Position numbers and translations under genes: made by a program
Origin: Gammaproteobacteria bacterium
GTDB taxonomy: Bacteria; Pseudomonadota; Gammaproteobacteria; Eutrophobiales; Eutrophobiaceae
Reading direction: 5' to 3'
Assembly: GCA_003250975.1 (NCBI GenBank)
Contig: QKIY01000006.1
Coordinates: 1-64,000 of the forward strand
DNA: 64,000 nt
Notes under the pieces: generated by a model
Seen by the model: the letters and a program-made list of their open reading frames with translations, nothing else
Told to the model about the DNA's origin: nothing
The model's database searches: none
Shown here: positions 1-7,629 of the stretch, piece after piece
Position numbering within the stretch: the stretch's first letter is position 1
Layout: the number at the start of each line of letters is the position of its first letter

Positions 1-141
<141 letters not shown>

Positions 142-183
142 TCAGCGGAAATTAGTAAATATATATTTATATCATGCAATCAG

Positions 184-196
184 GCATGCTACCGCC
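184..196 (-). promoter_or_regulatory. ops/JUMPstart-like element in the gmd leader
   Basis: Read on the minus strand the sequence is GGCGGTAGCATGC, one base different from the E. coli ops element GGCGGTAGCGTGC, and it is preceded by GCAGG as in JUMPstart sequences (CAGGGGCGGTAGCGTG). Ops elements in the non-template strand recruit RfaH to paused RNA polymerase. An RfaH-type gene lies about 760 bp upstream on the same strand (960-1457), and the element sits 85 bp before the gmd start codon. Function is inferred from this match and context. Confidence 0.6.
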
Positions 197-233
197 CTGC
201 AGTGTCACAATTAACCCCGCATTAATACACAAT

Positions 234-257
234 AAAACCGTCTTGAAGTGACGGTTT
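234..257 (-). terminator. stem-loop overlapping the stop codon of the EPS MarR gene
   Basis: AAACCGTC and GACGGTTT form a perfect 8-bp stem with a 7-base loop. On the minus strand it ends in GGTTTTATTG, so there is only a short T tract. It overlaps the stop codon of the MarR-type gene and precedes the ops-like element. It may be a weak terminator that RfaH-modified polymerase reads through. Confidence 0.45.
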
Positions 258-873
258 AATTCAAATTGTTGTTATCTTTGATCCCAAAAATTGCTGGTAT
301 GAAGATCAATTCTTTGTTGACTTGTTTACTCAGTAATTTATACATGTTTATCGGATCATTTAATGCAGTGATAACGCAGGCATCAAAATGATCTTTAGGT
401 AATGCGTTGTTCCAGACCGGTAGTTTTAACACCTTTTGTTTGTCTGTACCCGGTTGATAGATCCCGATAACGTCGAGTGAATGATCCTGGGCCCGGATGG
501 TTGCAATCTCAGTAAGCTCAGAAAGTCCGCAAAGGATTATTCGCCTGTAACCTTTTTTTTCACATGCATTAAAAACAGTGTTAAGGGAATGACTAGCATT
601 TCTATAAAAATCGAAAGAAATACTCAGGTATTTTGCTGTTAACCTGCTTTTCTCGGCAAAGCCTTTCGGTGTTAAGTAATAGAGGTAGCGGTTTGCGGGG
701 ACTTCATGGATCTTGATAAGACCCTTGCGAACACAACGTTTAAGATATGAATTGGCCAGGCCCAGTGCTACCCCCAGATGACTGGCCAGATGGCGCTGTG
801 TGACATCATTTTTTTCCTCGATCGCCTGCAGAATCTCGAGTGTCAGGGATTCTTCTTTGTCATTCGCGTTCAT
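256..873 (-). CDS. EPS-associated MarR-family transcriptional regulator with C-terminal extension
   Basis: The first part of the protein is a winged helix-turn-helix: LTLEILQAIEE, then TQRHLASHLGVALGLANSYLKR as recognition region, then a wing ending YYLTPKGFAEKSRL. This pattern matches the MarR family found beside exopolysaccharide loci (EPS-type MarR). The remaining ~120 residues resemble a Rossmann-like nucleotide-binding half (RIILCGLSELTEIA, DVIGIYQPG), so the protein may sense a metabolite. I chose the ATG at 871-873 (205 aa); an in-frame ATG at 919-921 would add 16 poorly conserved-looking residues. Neither start has a strong ribosome binding site. It sits between the RfaH-type gene and gmd and probably regulates this polysaccharide locus. 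Confidence 0.7.
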   Translation of the reverse strand: MNANDKEESLTLEILQAIEEKNDVTQRHLASHLGVALGLANSYLKRCVRKGLIKIHEVPANRYLYYLTPKGFAEKSRLTAKYLSISFDFYRNASHSLNTVFNACEKKGYRRIILCGLSELTEIATIRAQDHSLDVIGIYQPGTDKQKVLKLPVWNNALPKDHFDACVITALNDPINMYKLLSKQVNKELIFIPAIFGIKDNNNLN

Positions 874-959
874 AAATTGAACACAAGTATAGCGCCTGTT
901 CAAAATATGAACAACTAGCATAATATCTTTTAATTACAGATGGTTATATTGGTTATTTG

Positions 960-1457
960 TTAGACAGGTTCTATATTAGTGGCTAACACATCAATTTTCA
1001 GGGCTTGTTGGGCGACCTTTAATAAAAGCACTACCCGCTCCTTGCCACTTCTACACTGGTAAATCCCTTCAAACCCCTCGAAAGGACCCTCAGCAATCCG
1101 TACAGGTGTTCCTTTCGTAACCGCTTTGGGTTCGAGCTTGTGGTAGCCGGAATCTGTCTCTCTATTACGAAGGACATCTATCAACTGGTCCGGGATCCGG
1201 GCCGGTTCCTCGCCAAATTTCACGAGGGCCGCCACACCTAGGGTCGAGCGGATGGGGCGCCAGTCATCCGTTTCATCACTGAGATGAATGAACAAATAAC
1301 GGGGAAACATCGGATCAATGACGCGGACGGTCCTGCCACGTCGCTTTCGCCGGACCTCTGCCATGGGCAAATAGGTTTCATAGCCCTGTCGTTCGAGGTT
1401 TTCCTCGGCTAACAGTTCCTGGCGGGGCTTGGTGTGGATGAGATACCAGGATTTCAT
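960..1457 (-). CDS. rfaH: RfaH-type transcription antiterminator (NusG paralogue)
   Basis: 165 aa, the usual size for RfaH. The N-terminal NGN domain begins WYLIHTKPRQE and contains PMFPRYLFIHL, both typical of NusG/RfaH; the C-terminal KOW region contains RIAEGPFEGFEGIYQ. NusG itself would be encoded next to secE/rplK, which is not the case here; its position inside a polysaccharide gene cluster and the ops-like element at 184-196 support the specialised paralogue. In E. coli RfaH loads onto ops-paused polymerase, suppresses Rho termination and couples translation in long surface-polysaccharide operons. The same role here is inferred. Confidence 0.82.
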   Translation of the reverse strand: MKSWYLIHTKPRQELLAEENLERQGYETYLPMAEVRRKRRGRTVRVIDPMFPRYLFIHLSDETDDWRPIRSTLGVAALVKFGEEPARIPDQLIDVLRNRETDSGYHKLEPKAVTKGTPVRIAEGPFEGFEGIYQCRSGKERVVLLLKVAQQALKIDVLATNIEPV

Positions 1458-1518
1458 GTTTAAACAAGGTTCATTGTTTACAATCCAATGATAAATCCTA
1501 AATGTGAAACCTCCTACA

Positions 1519-2136
1519 TCAAATAATCTTTTTTTCCTCTAAATAATTGATTACCTGGGCTACACACTGCTCCACATCCTTTTTATCTGTTTCTATAACG
1601 AGCTCCGGAGACTCCGGTTCTTCATATGGTGATGAGATTCCGGTGAACTCTGGAATTTCGCCTGCACGCGCTTTCTTGTATAGACCCTTTGGATCACGTT
1701 TCTCACAGGTTTCAAGCGATGCTTTGCAGTAGATCTCGATAAAATCTCCATGAGTTACAAGGTCACGCGCAATCTTCCGGTCTTTTTTGAAGGGTGAAAT
1801 AAACGCGGTCATTACAAATACGCCTGCATCCAACAGTAGTTTGCTGACCTCACCGATGCGACGGATATTTTCTTCTCTATCCGCATCCGAGAAACCCAGG
1901 TCCTTGCAAAGGCCCTGGCGAATATTGTCTCCGTCCAATACAAAGGTATGAATACTTCGTTTATGCAATTTGTCTTCCAGTGCATGCGCAAGGGTGGACT
2001 TGCCTGCGGCCGAGAGACCGGTGAACCAGACAATGGCGCTTTTATGTTTATTGAGTGCTTCACGGTCGGCACGGAATACTGTAGGGTCATGCCAGACAGT
2101 ATGCTTATTCGTAATCTTGTCGTTGTTGCTTGACAC
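1519..2136 (-). CDS. cysC: Adenylylsulfate (APS) kinase
   Basis: 205 aa. Phosphorylates APS to PAPS in the cytoplasm. The P-loop GLSAAGKS lies at residues 40-47, followed by FVLDGDNIRQGL and the substrate-lid sequence YEEPESPEL near the C terminus, all typical of CysC. The start is GTG at 2134-2136 with TAGGAA upstream. No ATP sulfurylase or reductase gene is adjacent; instead the neighbours are nucleotide-sugar enzymes. PAPS may therefore supply a sulfotransferase acting on the polysaccharide, rather than cysteine synthesis. That role is inference from context. Confidence 0.9.
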   Translation of the reverse strand: MSSNNDKITNKHTVWHDPTVFRADREALNKHKSAIVWFTGLSAAGKSTLAHALEDKLHKRSIHTFVLDGDNIRQGLCKDLGFSDADREENIRRIGEVSKLLLDAGVFVMTAFISPFKKDRKIARDLVTHGDFIEIYCKASLETCEKRDPKGLYKKARAGEIPEFTGISSPYEEPESPELVIETDKKDVEQCVAQVINYLEEKKII

Positions 2137-2241
2137 GTTGGTAATTTCCTAAGTAAAGAAATATGAGTAACTAGTGACTAGTTTGGAGTTGTAATTCATT
2201 ATATAACACGAAATACCAAACCCTGAACCCGAAATCATGTT

Positions 2242-3546
2242 TTATCGTCCTACACAATGATATTCAAAACCGGCCGCCTGGACTTGATCCCTTTCATAAA
2301 TGTTGCGCAGATCTATAAAAGTCTTGCCCTGCATCTTCTGTTTCAGATCCTTCAGATCAAGCCCGCGATAAATATTCCATTCCGTCATCAGAACAATAGC
2401 ATCGGCATCTGTAATTGCTGAGTCAATATTCTCACAATATTTTACCGAATCCGGCAATAAACTCTTCGCCTCATTCATGCCTTGTGGGTCATGTGCCCGG
2501 ATAATGGCTCCGTCTTCAACCAGCTTTGGCAAAATCGCTAACGATGGAGAATCACGCATATCGTCGGTTTCGGGTTTAAAGGTCAAACCCAGCACGGCAA
2601 TTTTCTTGCCTGACACATTTCCGCCCAGTGCATTTCTGATTTTGGTAATCATTCGGGCCTTTTGTGCTTCATTAACTTCTATAACCGCCTCGATGATACG
2701 GCTTGAGGTACCATGTTCTTGTGCGATGCGCACCAGTGCCTTGGTGTCCTTGGGAAAGCAGGAACCCCCGAATCCAGGGCCGGGATGCAGGAACTTACGG
2801 CCAATACGGCCATCGAGCCCCATCCCTTTTGCAACAGCATGCACATCGGCACCGACCGCCTCACAGAGGGATGACATTTCATTAATGAAACTGATCTTGG
2901 TAGCCAGGAAGGCATTGGAAGCATATTTAATGAGCTCTGCAGTTTCAAGTGTGGTTAAAAGGATCGGTGTTTCTATAAGGTTTAATGGCCTGTAGAGTTG
3001 TTTGAGCAGGATCCCGGCGCGATCGGTTTCAACACCCAACACGACACGATCTGGGCGCATAAAATCCGTAATGGCCGCCCCTTCCCGCAGAAATTCTGGG
3101 TTGGAGGCAATATCAAAATCAGCTTTCGGATTTTCCTCGGCAACAATCCGTTTTACATTACGTGCAGTGCCAACCGGTACTGTGGATTTATCAATGATGA
3201 CGGTATAACCGGAAAGATAGGGCGCAATATCCTTTGCAGCTTGATAAACATATTTCAGATCGGCATGACCATCGCCATGACGGGTCGGGGTGCCCACGGC
3301 GATGAAGACCAGATCTGCTGCTGCCACGGCATCTTTATATTCCGTAGTGAACTTTAAACGGCCCTGCTCCCTGTTTTTTTCAACGAGTGCATCCAGCCCC
3401 GGTTCATAGATTGGTATGACTCCTGAATTGAGGACATCAATCCTTGATTTATCGACATCCACGCAGGTGACAAATGTACCGAATTCTGCGAAACAGGTGC
3501 CGGAAACCAACCCCACATAGCCCCCACCGATCATCACGACATTCAT
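2242..3546 (-). CDS. ugd: UDP-glucose 6-dehydrogenase
   Basis: 434 aa, normal for bacterial UDP-glucose dehydrogenases. NAD-dependent four-electron oxidation of UDP-glucose to UDP-glucuronate. The N-terminal Rossmann motif GGGYVGLVSG is followed by the middle dimerisation helix and the catalytic motif GFGGSCFPKD, with Cys at about residue 263. The C-terminal UDP-binding domain contains GLTFKPETDDMRDSPS. It is 19 bp downstream of the next nucleotide-sugar dehydrogenase gene and two genes downstream of a UDP-glucuronate 4-epimerase type gene, so together they can give UDP-glucuronate and UDP-galacturonate. Confidence 0.93.
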   Translation of the reverse strand: MNVVMIGGGYVGLVSGTCFAEFGTFVTCVDVDKSRIDVLNSGVIPIYEPGLDALVEKNREQGRLKFTTEYKDAVAAADLVFIAVGTPTRHGDGHADLKYVYQAAKDIAPYLSGYTVIIDKSTVPVGTARNVKRIVAEENPKADFDIASNPEFLREGAAITDFMRPDRVVLGVETDRAGILLKQLYRPLNLIETPILLTTLETAELIKYASNAFLATKISFINEMSSLCEAVGADVHAVAKGMGLDGRIGRKFLHPGPGFGGSCFPKDTKALVRIAQEHGTSSRIIEAVIEVNEAQKARMITKIRNALGGNVSGKKIAVLGLTFKPETDDMRDSPSLAILPKLVEDGAIIRAHDPQGMNEAKSLLPDSVKYCENIDSAITDADAIVLMTEWNIYRGLDLKDLKQKMQGKTFIDLRNIYERDQVQAAGFEYHCVGR

Positions 3547-3564
3547 GGTTTATAGCTTTCCTGA

Positions 3565-4848
3565 TTAAAGCCTTTGCAAGGTAACATTTTCCGGGCAATC
3601 ATCACGGGGTAATACCGATTTGACATCGAATACCACTCCATCCTCATTCAGCAATTCCATAATATAATTCCAACCACCAGTAATAAATTCCTCGTGCGTC
3701 ACGGCAAGAATAACGGCGCCTGCTTTTTTCAATTCAGTTTTATCACAGACTTCCAGCCCATATTCGTCGAGTACTTCTTGCTTGTCGACCATGGGATCAT
3801 AGACCTGAACGTTTATATCAAATGATTTCAATTCATTGACAATATCCATGACCTTTGTATTTCTGATATCCGCAATATTTTCCTTGAAGGAAAAACCGAG
3901 AATGGTAACCACTGCATCCTTAACCGCCCTGCCTGCCTTTATCAATTGCTTCACGACCATTCGTGCCACATATCCACCCATCGCATCGTTGGTACTGCGT
4001 CCGGACAATATCACTCTGGGCGAATAACCTAGCCGCATGGCCTTATAGGTGAGATAGTAAGGATCTACTCCGATGCAGTGTCCGCCAACCAGTCCCGGCT
4101 GGAACTTGAGGAAATTCCATTTGGTGCCGGCTGCTTTCAGCACGTCACAGGTATCAATATCCATCTTATCGAAGATCAGAGCTAATTCATTTATCAGTGC
4201 AATATTAATATCGCGCTGTGTATTCTCAATGACCTTAGCCGCTTCTGCCACCTTGATACTCGGCGCCCGATGCACACCTGCCTTGACAACTCTCTCATAG
4301 GTTGCGGCGATAATTTCCAGGGTTTTTTCATCCTGAGCCGAGACGACTTTTACTGTGTTCTCAAGTAAGTGCTGGCTGTCGCCAGGATTGATGCGCTCGG
4401 GAGAATAACCGACGAAGAAATCCTTGCCACAACACAGTCCGGAAATTTCCTCAAGGATCGGAATACATTCTTCTTCCGTTAGGCCGGGATAAACGGTGGA
4501 CTCATATACCACAATATCACCTTTTTTCAGGTTTTCGGCGAGCGTGTGCGTGACAGCCAGAATAATCGTCAGATCGGGCTGCCTTGCTTCGTTAATTGGA
4601 GTTGGCACAGCTACTATATGAAAGTCCGCTTTTCCAAGATCACTCGCCTCATGGGAAAAGTGGATATTTTGCGTTGCTATCTCATGACGGCCCGTTACCG
4701 CATGTCTATCAATGCCCTTTGAAAGGTCGGCAACCAGCTTTGCATTATTATCATAACCGATTACCTTTTTATACCTAGCAAATGCTATGGCAAGTGGCAG
4801 GCCAACATAACCGAGGCCGATTACGGAAATTATTTCTGGTTCTTTCAT
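3565..4848 (-). CDS. tviB: Nucleotide-sugar dehydrogenase, TviB/WbpA-like (UDP-N-acetylhexosamine 6-dehydrogenase family)
   Basis: About 427 aa from the ATG at 4846-4848. The N-terminal motif GLGYVGLPLA, the motif GLVGGHCIGVDPYYL with the catalytic Cys, and ILGFSFKENIADIRNT are those of the Vi-antigen TviB/WbpA group, which oxidises UDP-GlcNAc (or UDP-GalNAc) to the uronic acid. A longer reading frame starts 14 codons upstream but would overlap the epimerase gene; the chosen start lies one base after the epimerase stop, and GGAG inside the epimerase 3' end may act as the ribosome binding site. Substrate specificity cannot be read from the sequence. Confidence 0.85.
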   Translation of the reverse strand: MKEPEIISVIGLGYVGLPLAIAFARYKKVIGYDNNAKLVADLSKGIDRHAVTGRHEIATQNIHFSHEASDLGKADFHIVAVPTPINEARQPDLTIILAVTHTLAENLKKGDIVVYESTVYPGLTEEECIPILEEISGLCCGKDFFVGYSPERINPGDSQHLLENTVKVVSAQDEKTLEIIAATYERVVKAGVHRAPSIKVAEAAKVIENTQRDINIALINELALIFDKMDIDTCDVLKAAGTKWNFLKFQPGLVGGHCIGVDPYYLTYKAMRLGYSPRVILSGRSTNDAMGGYVARMVVKQLIKAGRAVKDAVVTILGFSFKENIADIRNTKVMDIVNELKSFDINVQVYDPMVDKQEVLDEYGLEVCDKTELKKAGAVILAVTHEEFITGGWNYIMELLNEDGVVFDVKSVLPRDDCPENVTLQRL

Positions 4849-4849
4849 A

Positions 4850-5812
4850 TTACTGATAGTACTCCTTATACCAATCAACAAACTTACCAAGCCCTGCTTC
4901 TACCGAAGTCACTGGTCGGAAACCAAAGTCTTCAATTGACGATTCAATATCTGCACACGTCGACTCCATATCGCCTTCCTGCATTGGCAGCATGCGTTTC
5001 TCGGCTTTTTTACCAATCAGCTCTTCCAGTACACTGATAAAATGCAGGAGTTCCACTGGTTTGTTATTCCCCAGATTATAAAGCCTGTATTTAATATTCG
5101 CGGATGTATTCAAATTCAGCGCACTGATAACACCAGTAACTATATCATCTATGTAAGTAAAATCCCGGCGATGATGGCCGTTATTATAAACATCTATCGG
5201 CCTGCCCTCGATAATATTTCTGGTGAATGTGAAGTAAGACATATCAGGTCTGCCCCACGGGCCATATACAGTAAAGAAACGCAAGCCGGTCGTAGGAAGA
5301 GCAAACAGGTGACTATAGGAATAAGCCATCAATTCATTGGCGCGTTTACTCGCACCGTATAACGAAACTGGTTTGTCGACGGGGTCCGTAACCGAAAATG
5401 GGATCTTGGTATTAGCTCCATAGACCGAGCTTGAAGATGCATAAATTAGATGTTCTATATTGTTATGCCGACAACCCTCAAGAATATGTGTAAAGCCTAC
5501 CAGATTGGACTGGGCATAGGCCTCGGGATTTTTCAATGAATAGCGGACGCCGGCTTGAGCAGCCAGATGGATAACCTTTTGCGGGGTGGTCTGAGTGAAA
5601 ACTTGTTTCAGTGCCTTGTCATCTGCGATATCGATCTTTTCAAAACTAAAATTCTTATGTCCTAGTAATTGGTTAAGGCGGGCTTCCTTCAACGATATTT
5701 CATAATAATCGTTAATATTATCAATCCCAATAATTTCATGGTCCTCGGCAAGCAAACGCAGACAGGTATGAAATCCGATAAAACCAGCTACCCCAGTCAG
5801 TAATATTTTCAT
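4850..5812 (-). CDS. NAD-dependent sugar-nucleotide epimerase, UDP-glucuronate 4-epimerase type
   Basis: 320 aa extended SDR enzyme. GVAGFIGFHTCLRLL is the NAD-binding glycine motif, SSSSVYG and YGASKRANE give the catalytic Ser and YxxxK, and RFFTVYGPWGRPDMSYF is the signature of the UDP-glucuronate 4-epimerase (LspL/Cap1J/GAE) group. The predicted reaction is UDP-GlcA to UDP-GalA using a bound NAD. It is the first gene of the minus-strand run that includes two UDP-sugar dehydrogenases, which could supply its substrate. A role as a UDP-GlcNAc(A) epimerase is the main alternative. Confidence 0.85.
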   Translation of the reverse strand: MKILLTGVAGFIGFHTCLRLLAEDHEIIGIDNINDYYEISLKEARLNQLLGHKNFSFEKIDIADDKALKQVFTQTTPQKVIHLAAQAGVRYSLKNPEAYAQSNLVGFTHILEGCRHNNIEHLIYASSSSVYGANTKIPFSVTDPVDKPVSLYGASKRANELMAYSYSHLFALPTTGLRFFTVYGPWGRPDMSYFTFTRNIIEGRPIDVYNNGHHRRDFTYIDDIVTGVISALNLNTSANIKYRLYNLGNNKPVELLHFISVLEELIGKKAEKRMLPMQEGDMESTCADIESSIEDFGFRPVTSVEAGLGKFVDWYKEYYQ

Positions 5813-6007
5813 TTAAAATACCAAATCATTGATATTTAGCTCAGAATAGTGGCGGAGTATACGTGAATGATATTCTGGATGGTATCCTATTGAAACCATG
5901 GTATTAATCTGTAAATGACTCCTCATGCCGTTATATCTTCAAATCGCCGCATGATTCCATTACCATTGCCGCATCTTTTTTCGTGCACATTTCAGCCCAA
6001 GGACACA

Positions 6008-6622
6008 ATGAGTTATAACACCTGGATCCACAAGTTCTCACGCCAGCTGGTCAAACCCTTAATCAATACACCGGTCACCCCCAATCACCTCACCACGGGC
6101 CGCCTGCTATGCGGTCTGGGTGCGGCAGGCTGCTTTTCAGCGGGAACACAGGTATGGAACTGGTCCGGCGCAGCCCTTTTCCTGCTCTCGATGGTTCTGG
6201 ACCGGGCTGATGGCGAACTCGCCCGGCTGAGCGGCAAAACCAGCCGCTTCGGTGCCTTCTATGACCTGGTGACCGATGCCATCTGCAACTCGGTGATCTT
6301 TTTTGGCATCGGTTATGCCACTATGCAAAACGGTTTCGGGGTCTGGGGACTGTTACTTGGGATTATCGCCGGCATCAGTGTCAGCATTATCTTTATTATC
6401 ATCATGCAAACTGAGGCGCTACACGGTCATGGCACGGCCACCTTCGATGCCCGTGCGGGATTCGACCCGGATGACGCCATGATCATCGTCCCCCTCGCGA
6501 TCGCTATGGGTTTCGGTACGCCACTATTGATTACCGCCGCCGTCATATCTCCGCTGGCGGCCATATACATTTGCCGTGACCTTTACCGCCGCCGCAAACA
6601 ATTGCTGGCTGACAAAGCATGA
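6008..6622 (+). CDS. CDP-alcohol phosphatidyltransferase family membrane protein
   Basis: 204 aa from the ATG at 6008, which follows AAGGA at a good distance; a longer frame starts at 5915 but its extra residues look non-coding. The CDP-alcohol phosphotransferase signature D65xxD68G69xxA72R73...G82xxxD86xxxD90 is complete (seen as LDRADGELARLSG ... FGAFYDLVTD). Several hydrophobic segments follow, fitting an inner-membrane enzyme. The family transfers a phosphoalcohol from a CDP-activated donor to an alcohol acceptor. It overlaps the next gene by 4 bp and starts an uncharacterised three-gene operon; which alcohol and which lipid are used is unknown. Confidence 0.82.
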   Translation: MSYNTWIHKFSRQLVKPLINTPVTPNHLTTGRLLCGLGAAGCFSAGTQVWNWSGAALFLLSMVLDRADGELARLSGKTSRFGAFYDLVTDAICNSVIFFGIGYATMQNGFGVWGLLLGIIAGISVSIIFIIIMQTEALHGHGTATFDARAGFDPDDAMIIVPLAIAMGFGTPLLITAAVISPLAAIYICRDLYRRRKQLLADKA

Positions 6623-7629
6623 TCCAGAAACCCATTCATGTGATTGGCGCCGGCGGGATCGGCGTGGCCCTGGGCTATGCCCTTTCACGCGCCGGATGCA
6701 AAGTCATCATGGTCGAAAGCCATGCCGGCAAGGTGGCAGCAGGACAGGAACAGGGCATCACAGTCGAGGGCCATGGTACGATAACCCTGCCCTTCGTGGC
6801 ATTTACTGACTGGACACCACCTGCCGATGCCATACTCCTGCTTTGTACCAAGACCTACAACAATCCCGAGGTCTTGCAGCGTGTTGAATACAAGTCACAG
6901 TTGATCCCGGTACAGAACGGCTACGATCTGCTGCTGGACAGCCAGCCCCACTTTGGAGAGGCAATCGCCTCGTTTGTCTCCGAATGTGAGCGCGACCGCC
7001 CCTATACCCGCATAACCCGCCCCGGCGACCTGCACATCGGACTACGCCGTGAAGCCTCGTCTGAAGAAAAACAACTTCTTGCCGATCTGGCGGAAGACTT
7101 TAAAAAAGGCGGGCTGTTTACCGTTAAACTGGTAGATGACGTGTTGCCCTACAAGGCCGCCAAGCTCATGTACAATGCGGCCATCTCGCCACTGGCGGCC
7201 TCCGCGGGCGTCGATAATGCTACACTGCTGTCTGATCGGCTGGCGAAGCGGCTGTTCTTCAAGTTACTGCTGGAAAACTACGCCATCCTGCGCCATGCCA
7301 ACATGCCACTGGCAAAGATTGGCCCGTTTCACCCGGACACCGTCAACAAGATCCTGCATGTCCCTTTCCTGCCCGAGATCATGGCGCAATTTTTCAAGCC
7401 ATCCTTGCGCGGCACCTACTGTTCCATGGCGCCGGACATGGGGAGCGAGCATACGGAGATCGATGCTTACAACGGTCACCTAGTGCACCTTGCCGGAGAC
7501 ATGCCCTGCCCCTATAACCGCGCGGCCGTAAATCTGGTCAATTACATTACCGAGAAACGGCTGTCACCCGACTATATATATCTGGACATGATGGCCACCG
7601 ATCTATTGCAGCAGGGGATCAGGGCGTGA
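6619..7629 (+). CDS. Ketopantoate reductase (PanE/ApbA)-family oxidoreductase
   Basis: 336 aa. The N terminus has the NADP-binding motif VIGAGGIGVALGYALSRAG, then ILLLCTKTYNN, and the C-terminal helical domain contains KAAKLMYNAAISPLAA, corresponding to the conserved Lys/Asn region of 2-dehydropantoate 2-reductases. The start overlaps the stop of the CDP-alcohol transferase gene (ATGA) and its own stop overlaps the next gene, so the three proteins are translationally coupled. The family also contains reductases of other 2-keto acids; being coupled to a headgroup transferase makes true ketopantoate reduction less certain. Confidence 0.75.
   Translation: MIQKPIHVIGAGGIGVALGYALSRAGCKVIMVESHAGKVAAGQEQGITVEGHGTITLPFVAFTDWTPPADAILLLCTKTYNNPEVLQRVEYKSQLIPVQNGYDLLLDSQPHFGEAIASFVSECERDRPYTRITRPGDLHIGLRREASSEEKQLLADLAEDFKKGGLFTVKLVDDVLPYKAAKLMYNAAISPLAASAGVDNATLLSDRLAKRLFFKLLLENYAILRHANMPLAKIGPFHPDTVNKILHVPFLPEIMAQFFKPSLRGTYCSMAPDMGSEHTEIDAYNGHLVHLAGDMPCPYNRAAVNLVNYITEKRLSPDYIYLDMMATDLLQQGIRA

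Noticed and set aside
960-1457. The housekeeping NusG.
   Set aside because: It is not beside secE and the L11 operon but within a polysaccharide cluster, and an ops-like element is nearby; RfaH type is the better reading.
5915-6007. A longer start for the CDP-alcohol transferase.
   Set aside because: The extra residues (SSNRRMIPLPLPH) do not look like the family, and AAGGA stands before the ATG at 6008.
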